Source: Gammaproteobacteria bacterium AqS3 (GTDB lineage: Bacteria; Pseudomonadota; Gammaproteobacteria; MEIF01; AqS3). Taken from it: 35,658 nucleotides of DNA. The translations under genes were made by a program, and so were the position numbers. Below are positions 23,409-31,226 of this stretch, piece by piece (position 1 is the stretch's first letter; each line of letters opens with the position of its first letter). Where the stretch lies: positions 1-35,658 of the forward strand of contig MEIF01000211.1 in the NCBI GenBank assembly GCA_001750645.1, written 5' to 3'. The notes beneath the pieces are model-generated. The model saw nothing but the letters and a program-made list of their open reading frames with translations. It was not told the DNA's origin and did not search any database.

Positions 23409-24247
23409 CGCCGGACCTTGGAGGCCTGGGACAGGTCGAGCACCGGCCCCTCGGGACTGAGCCTGAGCTTCAATGAGCCGTCCTCGTCCTTGAAGATGCT
23501 CGGCGTGATCGGCGGGATGGCGCCCTCCGGCAGCGAGCGGAAATGCCCCAGCGCCGCCTCCGAGTCGGCAAAGTCGACCAGGGTGCGCAGGTTCATGAAG
23601 GTCGGCGGGATCATGTTCATGCGCTGCTCGGCGAGCGCCGCCAGCGCCGAGGCGGCGTCGATCCAGCGGCTCGAGACGGTCTCGCCGCCGTCGTGGACGG
23701 CGCGCTGCGTCGCCGGGGCTGCGGCGATGAAGAAGCGCGTGTCAAAGCGGCGCCGCTCCTGCTCGGGGGTGATCCAGTGCGAGCAGTAGGCCAGCCGGTC
23801 GGTCGCCAGCGTGATGTCCTCGCTGCGGCAGATCTCGGCGAAGCTGATCTCGCCGGCGTTGAGCTTGGCGCGCAGCGCCCCGAAGCGCTGCTGGGCCTCG
23901 TCGCCCTCGAGGTTGAGCATCGCTCCGGAGGAGTCCAGCCCCAGCAGCAGGCCGGCTTCCTCGAAGCACTCCCGGATGCAGGCGATCCAGTAGGCCAGCC
24001 CGCCCGAGGGAATGCCGAGCCGGGCGCTGGCCTCGGCGTCGGTCAGCCCGTTGCAGCGCTCCTCGAGCTCGATGTCGCCGGGGTCGACCTTGCCGCCGGG
24101 GAAGACGAACAGCCCGCCGAAGGCCGAGGCCTGGGCGGTGCGCTCGACCATGAAGATATCGGGGGGAGAGCTGTCGGGGGCGTCGCGCATGACGATGACG
24201 GTGGCTGCGGGACGCGGTTCGGGAGGGCGCTGCTGAGGTTCGGACAT
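23405..24247 (-). CDS. Nudix hydrolase with an insertion in the Nudix box (NUDT19-like)
   Basis: The ATG at 24247 was chosen over an upstream one at 24316 because the sequence between them overlaps promoter signals and looks non-coding. The 280-residue protein has the Nudix-fold start (ATVIVMRDA, FGGLFVFPGGKVDPGD) and the catalytic helix RECFEEAGLLLG (Arg92, Glu93, Glu96, Glu97). About 30 extra residues separate the Gly-Gly of FPGGK from this helix; a canonical Nudix box has them almost adjacent. Such an insertion is known in NUDT19-type acyl-CoA diphosphatases. The C-terminal half is family specific (YCSHWITPEQERRRFDTRFF). It is the first gene of the nudix–MBL–MFS–priA run. Confidence 0.88.
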   Translation of the reverse strand: MSEPQQRPPEPRPAATVIVMRDAPDSSPPDIFMVERTAQASAFGGLFVFPGGKVDPGDIELEERCNGLTDAEASARLGIPSGGLAYWIACIRECFEEAGLLLGLDSSGAMLNLEGDEAQQRFGALRAKLNAGEISFAEICRSEDITLATDRLAYCSHWITPEQERRRFDTRFFIAAAPATQRAVHDGGETVSSRWIDAASALAALAEQRMNMIPPTFMNLRTLVDFADSEAALGHFRSLPEGAIPPITPSIFKDEDGSLKLRLSPEGPVLDLSQASKVRR

Positions 24248-24276
24248 GCTGTCGCGCCCCCCTATTTTGGCCGGCA

Positions 24277-24304
24277 AGTGTACTGCACCCCGGCGCCCCG
24301 ACAA
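24277..24304 (-). promoter_or_regulatory. Putative sigma-70 promoter of the nudix–MBL–MFS–priA unit
   Basis: On the minus strand TTGTCG (24304–24299) and TACACT (24282–24277) are 16 bases apart, about 30 bases before the ATG at 24247. An AGGGGG ribosome-site candidate lies between promoter and start. Confidence 0.45.
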
Positions 24305-24326
24305 ACCCGGCGACACGGGGGCGCTT

Positions 24327-24335
24327 TGCTAAACT
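24327..24335 (+). promoter_or_regulatory. Extended -10 element of the tRNA-Val gene
   Basis: TGCTAAACT lies 14 bases before the tRNA and is followed by a GC-rich discriminator (gcccggcc), as common for stable RNA promoters. No clear -35 box is seen. Confidence 0.35.
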
Positions 24336-24349
24336 GCCCGGCCTTTTTG

Positions 24350-24425
24350 GGGCGGTTAGCTCAGTTGGTAGAGCACAGTGTTCACATCGCTGGGGTCACT
24401 GGTTCGAGTCCAGTACCGCCCACCA
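24350..24425 (+). tRNA. tRNA-Val (anticodon CAC)
   Basis: A full cloverleaf can be drawn: acceptor GGGCGGT with ACCGCCC, D stem GCTC/GAGC, anticodon stem CAGTG/CGCTG with loop TTCACAT (anticodon CAC, reading GUG), T stem ACTGG/CCAGT with loop TTCGAGT, discriminator A and encoded CCA. The length is 76. Confidence 0.96.
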
Positions 24426-24436
24426 GGTAAAAGGAT

Positions 24437-25710
<1,274 letters not shown>

Positions 25711-25714
<4 letters not shown>

Positions 25715-26139
25715 GAGATGACCCCGGGCCGCAGCACCACCAGCAGGACGACGCCGATCAGCAGCAGCGCCGGGACTTCGTTGAAGATGCGCAGGAAGCG
25801 ACCGCTGTGCGTCAGCTCGTCCCGCTCGCACTGGGCGATGCAGCGCCCCAGGTAGCCGTGGCAGACCACCAGCCCCCCGACCAGCGCCAGCTTGCCCCAC
25901 ATCCACGAGCTTCTCAGGGTGTGCGGCATCAGCCAGAGCAGCCACAGCCCCGAGCCCAGCGTCAGGGCGCCGGCGAGGTGCATGATGCGGCGGTAGAGGC
26001 GCTGCTGCATCTGCAGCAGGTGGGATCGGATCGGGGGGGATTCGGTCTCGGCAAAGTTGACCAGGAGGCGGGGCAGGTAGAGCAGGCCGGCGAACCAAAA
26101 CACGACGAAACAGATGTGAGCGGCCTTGAGCCAGAGCAT
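25711..26139 (-). CDS. hemJ: HemJ-type protoporphyrinogen IX oxidase (membrane)
   Basis: The 142-residue membrane protein has four predicted helices. Conserved family features are visible: His8 in LKAAHICFVVFWFAGLLYLP, Arg/His in YRRIMHLAG, Lys83 in WMWGKLALVGGL, and FNEVPALLLI near the end. His8 and Lys83 correspond to the residues thought essential in HemJ, the oxidase of the penultimate heme step in bacteria without HemG or HemY. It overlaps hemL by 4 bases and is divergent from argC. Related UPF0093/CopD-like proteins are the main alternative, but length and heme-gene context favour HemJ. Confidence 0.87.
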
Positions 26140-26153
26140 GCCGGTGCTAAAAT
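26126..26153 (+). promoter_or_regulatory. Putative promoter of argC with extended -10
   Basis: TTGAGC (26126–26131), a 16-base spacer and TAAAAT (26148–26153, within TGCTAAAAT) lie about 30 bases before the argC ATG, overlapping the 5' end of the divergent hemJ. Confidence 0.5.
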
Positions 26154-26183
26154 CCGCGCCCCCCGCGCGCGCATTATGCTGCT

Positions 26184-27212
26184 ATGTCCGGCCTGAAAGT
26201 CGGCATTGTCGGTGCGACCGGCTATGCGGGCAGCGAATTGGTGCACTGGCTCACTGCACACCCCGATGTGGCCGATGTGCGCATCGCCTCCCGCACCGCC
26301 ATCGGCCAGTCCTTTGCGGCGGCTTTCCCCGGTCTGGGCGTCGGAGCGGGGCTGGTCTTCCAGGATCCCGAAGACCCCGACTTCGTCCGGGGACTCGATG
26401 CGGTCTTCACCGCCACCCCGCACGCCTCCTCAATGCACTTTGTCCCGGCCTGGCTCGACGCCGGGCTGCGCGTGATCGACCTGTCGGCCGACTTTCGCCT
26501 GCGTGATGTCGCACTGTGGGAGCGCACCTACGGCGAGCCCCACGCCGCCCCCGAGTGGGTCGCCCGGGCGGTCTACGCCCTGCCCGAACTGTGCGCTGCG
26601 GAGCTGCCCGGCGCCCAGCTGGCCGCCTGCCCGGGCTGCTACCCCACCGCCGTCGTGCTCGGGCTGATGCCGGCGCTGCGGGCCGGCCTGGCGGACCGCT
26701 CAACCCTGGTCGCCGACTGCAAGTCGGGCACCAGCGGCATGGGGCGCGCCCCCAAGGTGGGCGGGCTGCTGGCCGAGTGCGCCGAGAATTTCAGCGTCTA
26801 CGGGGCGACCTTCCACCGCCACCGCCCCGAAATCGAGGCGGTTCTGGGCGGGGTCGCCGCAGCGCCGGTCGAGCTGGTGTTCACCCCGCAGCTGCTGCCC
26901 ATCCACCGCGGCCTGCTGGCGACGCTGCACTTCGCCCACAGCGCCGGCTCGGTCGATGCCCTGCGGGCGCACTACGCCGAGGCCTACGCCAATGACCCCT
27001 TTGTCCGGGTCGAGACCGGCGAGGCGCTGCCGCAGGTGCGCTGGGTGCGCCGCACCAACCTGTGCCGCATCGGCGTGGTCGAGGCCGCCCCCGGGCGGGC
27101 GCTGGTGGTCAGCGCCATCGACAACCTCGGCAAGGGCGCCGCCGGCCAGGCGGTCGAGGTCTTCAACCTGATGTTCGGGCTCGGGCGAGGCGCCGGGCTG
27201 GGGCTGCGCTGA
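26184..27212 (+). CDS. argC: N-acetyl-gamma-glutamyl-phosphate reductase
   Basis: The 342-residue protein has the typical length of ArgC, which reduces N-acetylglutamyl phosphate with NADPH in arginine synthesis. The dinucleotide-binding motif VGIVGATGYAGSELV opens the protein (about 6–20). The active-site Cys152 lies in ACPGCYPTAVVLGLMPAL. CKSGTSGMGRAP and YGATFHRHRPEIE follow; the latter holds the catalytic His. The next gene starts within the argC stop (TGATG). argC followed by DUF6776, bactofilin and erpA is a recurrent gammaproteobacterial order. Confidence 0.97.
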   Translation: MSGLKVGIVGATGYAGSELVHWLTAHPDVADVRIASRTAIGQSFAAAFPGLGVGAGLVFQDPEDPDFVRGLDAVFTATPHASSMHFVPAWLDAGLRVIDLSADFRLRDVALWERTYGEPHAAPEWVARAVYALPELCAAELPGAQLAACPGCYPTAVVLGLMPALRAGLADRSTLVADCKSGTSGMGRAPKVGGLLAECAENFSVYGATFHRHRPEIEAVLGGVAAAPVELVFTPQLLPIHRGLLATLHFAHSAGSVDALRAHYAEAYANDPFVRVETGEALPQVRWVRRTNLCRIGVVEAAPGRALVVSAIDNLGKGAAGQAVEVFNLMFGLGRGAGLGLR

Positions 27213-27934
27213 TGCAGCCCGACCACCACATCGTCAGCCGCAGCGATCTGCGCCGCTGGGTGATCTGGGGGGTGCTGGGAGCCTGCGCGCTGACAACGCT
27301 GGCGGCGCTGGCCGGAATCTATTACGGCGATCGCGCGCAGCGGCTCGCCACCCTCGGGCTGGAGGAGCTGTCGCAGCGCATCGAGCAGCTGCATGCGGAA
27401 AACCACCAGCTGCGCTCCGAGGCCGCCGCCCTCAATGCGCAGCTCTCGGTCGACGTGCGCACCGAGACGGATCTGCGCGAGAGCCTCAACCGGCTGATCG
27501 CCGAGAACGAGGAGCTGCAGAGAGAGAACGCCTTCTACCGCGGCATCGTGCACCAGTCGGACACCGGCAAGCGCGGCCTGCTGATCCGCAATTTCGACCT
27601 GCTGCCGACGCCGCTGCCGGATGTCTTTGAATACCGCTTCGCCCTGACCATCGAGGGCAGCCGTCCCGACCGGGCGCTCAAGGGCAAGCTGCGCTTCTCG
27701 CTCTCGGGCGAGCGGGAGGGGGAGCCGGCGGTGCTGTCGATGCGGGAATTCACGCAGCCGGCGATGCGCTCGCTGGCCTATGAGTTCAAATATCTGAAAA
27801 CCATCAGCGGGCGTATAAAATTGCCCGCTGGATTTGAGCCGCTGATCTTCATCATTGAGGAAGTGCCGCGTCGGCGCAGATCAGCACCAGCTCCGAAGCA
27901 TCTATTCAACTGGGTTCTCGCAAAAGAGGTTTAA
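27212..27934 (+). CDS. DUF6776-like membrane-anchored coiled-coil protein
   Basis: The ATG at 27212 overlaps the argC stop by one base and was chosen over upstream shadow codons. The 240-residue protein has one N-terminal membrane helix (WVIWGVLGACALTTLAALAG, about 16–36). A periplasmic coiled coil (about 45–105, EELSQRIEQLHAENHQL, IAENEELQRENAFYRG) is followed by a beta-rich C-terminal domain (YRFALTIEGS, KGKLRFSLSGE, FKYLKTISGRIKLPAGFEP). This is the form of the uncharacterised DUF6776 family usually found next to bactofilin. A link to bactofilin scaffolds or envelope assembly is inferred from context only. Confidence 0.82.
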   Translation: MQPDHHIVSRSDLRRWVIWGVLGACALTTLAALAGIYYGDRAQRLATLGLEELSQRIEQLHAENHQLRSEAAALNAQLSVDVRTETDLRESLNRLIAENEELQRENAFYRGIVHQSDTGKRGLLIRNFDLLPTPLPDVFEYRFALTIEGSRPDRALKGKLRFSLSGEREGEPAVLSMREFTQPAMRSLAYEFKYLKTISGRIKLPAGFEPLIFIIEEVPRRRRSAPAPKHLFNWVLAKEV

Positions 27935-27939
27935 CCAAT

Positions 27940-28431
27940 ATGAGCAAAGACAATCGGCAAAACATGGACACGCTGATCGGTGCGGGCGCCCGCATCGAGG
28001 GCGACATCAATTTCGAGGGCAGCATGTATGTCCACGGGCTGGTGATCGGCAACGTGGTCGCTGCAAAGTCGGAGGGCAGCCAGCTGGTGGTGGCCGAGGG
28101 GGCGCACATCAAGGGCGGCGTCCGGGCGGCCACCATCGTCCTGCACGGAACCGTCGAGGGCAATGTCGAGGCGCTTGAGACCGTCGAGATCGCCGCATCG
28201 GGACGGGTGCAGGGCGATCTCAACTACGCCCTGCTGCAGGTTCAGCCCGGGGCCGAGGTTTCCGGCCAGCTCAAGCGCCTGGACCCCGAGGTGCTGCGCA
28301 AGGGGGGCGACTCGAAGCTGGTCGGCGCCGACGGCAAGCAGCAGCCCCGGTCGCAGGGCGCCCCGAGCGCTGCGGGGGGTCGGGCTGAGGGCGGCGCTTC
28401 CGACGCCGGAGCCGGCGACAAAAAGGCCTGA
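27940..28431 (+). CDS. Bactofilin (polymer-forming cytoskeletal protein)
   Basis: The 163-residue protein consists of a short N-terminal tail, a right-handed beta-helix domain at about 10–115 and a disordered tail rich in Gly, Ala and Gln. Repeating Gly/Val/Ile hydrophobic pattern is seen in [39 protein letters not shown] and [15 protein letters not shown]. Bactofilins form nucleotide-free filaments under the inner membrane and often recruit cell-wall enzymes. It starts 5 bases after the DUF6776-like gene and is followed closely by erpA, so the three are likely co-transcribed. Confidence 0.92.
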   Translation: MSKDNRQNMDTLIGAGARIEGDINFEGSMYVHGLVIGNVVAAKSEGSQLVVAEGAHIKGGVRAATIVLHGTVEGNVEALETVEIAASGRVQGDLNYALLQVQPGAEVSGQLKRLDPEVLRKGGDSKLVGADGKQQPRSQGAPSAAGGRAEGGASDAGAGDKKA

Positions 28432-28438
28432 TGCCGCA

Positions 28439-28798
28439 ATGCAGGCGTTTGACCCCGGCCAGTCCATCCACCTGACCGACCAGGCCGTGGCCCGGATCGC
28501 CGATCTGATCGAGGAGGAGGGCAACCCCAACCTGCGCTTTCGCGTATTCGTGACCGGCGGCGGCTGCTCCGGCTTCCAGTACGGGTTCAGCTTTGACGAG
28601 GATGTCGCCGAGGACGACACCCAGATCGTCTCGGCGATCGGCCAGAGGCGCATCTGCACGCTGCTGGACGCCATGAGCTTTCCCTATCTGGAGGGCTCGG
28701 AAATCGACTTCATCAACAATCTCGAGGGGGCGCGCTTCGTCGTCAACAACCCCAATGCCCAGACCACCTGCGGCTGCGGGTCCTCATTTGCGGTGTGA
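28439..28798 (+). CDS. erpA: A-type iron–sulfur carrier ErpA
   Basis: The 119-residue protein is an A-type Fe–S carrier. The three cluster-binding cysteines are at Cys43 ([13 protein letters not shown]), Cys111 and Cys113 (TTCGCGSSF). [12 protein letters not shown] and the [13 protein letters not shown] helix are typical of the family. ErpA hands clusters to apo-proteins such as those of isoprenoid synthesis. IscA and SufA are close relatives; the argC–bactofilin–anmK context favours ErpA. It starts 8 bases after the bactofilin stop and is convergent with anmK. Confidence 0.93.
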   Translation: MQAFDPGQSIHLTDQAVARIADLIEEEGNPNLRFRVFVTGGGCSGFQYGFSFDEDVAEDDTQIVSAIGQRRICTLLDAMSFPYLEGSEIDFINNLEGARFVVNNPNAQTTCGCGSSFAV

Positions 28799-28813
28799 CG
28801 CTGTGACGGCGCA

Positions 28814-29932
28814 CTAGGCGCCCGGCGGCAGCCACACCCCGCCCAGCACGGCCGGACGCCGCGCCCCGGTGGTGTCCGAATACACCCCGCTGACCCCTTT
28901 CAGGCGCAGGTGCGCCAGATATGCAAAGGCCGCCGCCTCGACCTGGTCGACCGGCAGCCCGACCTCGGCGCTGCTGATCAGCGGGGTGTTGATGCGCTCG
29001 GCCAGGGTCTCCATCAGAAAGCGGTTGTGCGCCCCGCCGCCGCAGACGATGATGCGGCCGCAGGAGGCCTCCAATAGCCGCGTGAGGTGCATCACCCCCT
29101 CGACCGTCAGCTGCAGCAGCGTGCGCTGCACGTCCTCGGGGCGCTCCGAGCCGGACAGGTGCGCCTCGAGCCAGTCGAGGTTGAAGTCCTCGCGCCCGGT
29201 GCTCTTGGGGGCGCTGCGGGCGAAGTAGTCGTGCTCCAGAAGTTTCCGCAGCAGCGGCTCGATCAGTCTCCCGCTGCGCGCCCACTGCCCCTCGGGGTCA
29301 AAGCCCCCGCCCCTGAAGCGCCGGTGCCAGAGGTCCAGGAGCGTGTTGGCCGGGCCGGTGTCGGACGCCAGCGGCGGCGGGCCGCCCGCGCGCGCCGGAA
29401 TGAAGCTGAGGTTGCCGAAGCCGCCGAGGTTGAGCACGCCGGTGTGGGCGTCCTCCCGCTGCCAGAGGGCGGCGTGCAGCGTGCTGGCCAGGGGGGCGCC
29501 CTGTCCGCCGCAGGCCATGTCGGCACGGCGGAAGTCGGACACCACGGCGATGCCGGCGCCGGCGGCGATCCGGTTGGGGTCGCCGATCTGCAGCGAGAAG
29601 CCCCGCTGCGGGCGGTGCCGGACGGTGACGCCGTGGCTGCCGATGGCGGCGACGTCATCCGCATCGAGGGAGAGGGTCTTGAGCAGCGCCCCGACCAGGC
29701 GGGCCGATTCATCGCCGATGCGCACATCCAGATCGCCGAGCCGCTCGACCTCCCCGGCGAGCGTGCCCTCGGCGAGACCGCGCAGCGCCTCGCGCAGGGT
29801 TTCGTCAAAGGCGCTGTGGGCGTGGCCGAGAACCTCGAGCTCGGGCTCAAAGTGCACCGCGACGGCGTCCAGCCCGTCGAGGCTGGTGCCCGCCATCAGC
29901 CCGATAAAGCACTGCGGTTGAGCCGGCTGCAA
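28814..29932 (-). CDS. anmK: Anhydro-N-acetylmuramic acid kinase
   Basis: The 372-residue protein starts at TTG 29932; the next Met is already inside the conserved phosphate-binding segment GLMAGTSLDGLDAV, so the start must be upstream of it. AnmK phosphorylates and opens 1,6-anhydro-MurNAc released during murein turnover, giving MurNAc-6-phosphate. Family blocks visible are IGSHGVTVRHRP, SLQIGDPNRIA, VSDFRRADMACGGQGAPL, NLGGFGNLSFIP, DTGPANTLLDLW and CGGGAHNRFLME. It is convergent with erpA and divergent from tyrS, 56 bases away. Confidence 0.96.
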   Translation of the reverse strand: MQPAQPQCFIGLMAGTSLDGLDAVAVHFEPELEVLGHAHSAFDETLREALRGLAEGTLAGEVERLGDLDVRIGDESARLVGALLKTLSLDADDVAAIGSHGVTVRHRPQRGFSLQIGDPNRIAAGAGIAVVSDFRRADMACGGQGAPLASTLHAALWQREDAHTGVLNLGGFGNLSFIPARAGGPPPLASDTGPANTLLDLWHRRFRGGGFDPEGQWARSGRLIEPLLRKLLEHDYFARSAPKSTGREDFNLDWLEAHLSGSERPEDVQRTLLQLTVEGVMHLTRLLEASCGRIIVCGGGAHNRFLMETLAERINTPLISSAEVGLPVDQVEAAAFAYLAHLRLKGVSGVYSDTTGARRPAVLGGVWLPPGA

Positions 29933-29988
29933 GTCGGCGCCCCGGTTGAAGTCGCTAAACTATATCCATCTCGTGCCAAAGCACAGCC

Positions 29989-31188
29989 ATGGGATCCGAT
30001 TTAGACGCGCTGTGCCGGGGGTCGGACGAGGTCATTTCCCGCGAGCAGCTTCAGGAGCGGCTCGACAGCGGCCGGCCGCTGCGCGTCAAGGCCGGCTTCG
30101 ACCCGACCGCCCCCGATCTGCACCTGGGACACCTGGTGCTGCTCAACAAACTGCTGACCTTCCAGAACCTCGGCCATCAGGTGATCTTCCTGATCGGCGA
30201 CTTCACCGCCCTGATCGGCGACCCCAGCGGGCGCAACAGCCTGCGCCCGCAGCTCTCCCCGGAGGAGATCGAGGCCAACGTGCGCACCTACGCCGAGCAG
30301 GTGTTCGCCGTGCTCGACGAGGAGCGCACCGAGGTGCGCCACAACTCGGAGTGGATGAGCGGGATGTCGGCTGCGGAGCTGATCACCCTGGCGGCGAGCT
30401 CCACGGTTGCGCGCACGCTCGAGCGCGACGACTTTGCCAAGCGCTATGCCGCCGGGACCGAGATTCGCCTGCACGAGCTGCTCTACCCGCTGGTGCAGGG
30501 GCATGACTCGGTGCAGCTCGGCTGCGATGTCGAGCTCGGCGGAACCGACCAGAAATTCAACCTGCTGGTGGGGCGGGACGCCCAGCGCCGCAGCGGCCAG
30601 CAGTCCCAGATTGTCATGACCCTGCCGCTGCTCGAGGGGCTCGACGGCGCCCAGAAAATGTCCAAGTCGCTGGGCAACACGGTCGGGCTGCGGGAGCCGC
30701 CCGGCGAGATGTTCGGCAAGCTGATGTCGGTCTCGGACGAACTCATGTGGCGCTACTTTGAGCTGATCAGCCAGGTCGGCGCCGATGCACTGGACAGGCT
30801 GCGCGATTCGGTCGAGCGGGGCGCCAACCCGCGCGACATCAAGCTGCAGCTGGCCGGCGAGCTGACCGAGCGCTTCCACGGCAGGGCGGCGGCCGAGGCC
30901 GCGCGCGAGGACTTCATCAGCCGCTTCAGCCGGGGGGCGCTGCCCCAGGATGTCGAACTGCGGCGCATCGAGGTCGGCGAGGAGGGCATTGAGCTGGACG
31001 TGCTGCTCAAGCAATTGGGACTGGTGACGAGCCTTTCAGAGGCCCGGCGCATGGTGCAGCAGGGGGCGGTGCGCATCGACGCCGAGCGCATCGGCGACGC
31101 CGCCCTGAATCTCAGGGTCGGGTTCAGCGCACTGCTGCGGGTCGGCAAGCGGCGCTTTGCGCGGGTCGAACTGGAGGAGATGGACTAG
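29989..31188 (+). CDS. tyrS: Tyrosyl-tRNA synthetase
   Basis: The 399-residue class I synthetase attaches tyrosine to tRNA-Tyr. The HIGH-type signature is HLGH (45–48) after [16 protein letters not shown] follows at 223–227 ([12 protein letters not shown]), and the tyrosine pocket segment [17 protein letters not shown] lies at about 177–193. An S4 RNA-binding domain fills the last ~65 residues ([21 protein letters not shown]). Length and motifs match the TyrS type found beside anmK in Pseudomonas and relatives. In those genomes an M23 peptidase gene usually lies between the two; it is absent here. Confidence 0.97.
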   Translation: MGSDLDALCRGSDEVISREQLQERLDSGRPLRVKAGFDPTAPDLHLGHLVLLNKLLTFQNLGHQVIFLIGDFTALIGDPSGRNSLRPQLSPEEIEANVRTYAEQVFAVLDEERTEVRHNSEWMSGMSAAELITLAASSTVARTLERDDFAKRYAAGTEIRLHELLYPLVQGHDSVQLGCDVELGGTDQKFNLLVGRDAQRRSGQQSQIVMTLPLLEGLDGAQKMSKSLGNTVGLREPPGEMFGKLMSVSDELMWRYFELISQVGADALDRLRDSVERGANPRDIKLQLAGELTERFHGRAAAEAAREDFISRFSRGALPQDVELRRIEVGEEGIELDVLLKQLGLVTSLSEARRMVQQGAVRIDAERIGDAALNLRVGFSALLRVGKRRFARVELEEMD

Positions 31189-31200
31189 GGCTCTGGCCGG

Positions 31201-31222
31201 GCAGCCCCCGCCGGGGCGCTGC
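31201..31222. terminator. Hairpin between convergent tyrS and TonB receptor genes
   Basis: GCAGC pairs with GCTGC, and inside it CCCC pairs with GGGG around a GCC loop with one bulged C. The 22-base hairpin fills the 38-base gap between two convergent stops. No T-run follows on either strand, so it may act as a shared mRNA end protector rather than a classic terminator. Confidence 0.5.
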
Positions 31223-31226
31223 GGCG

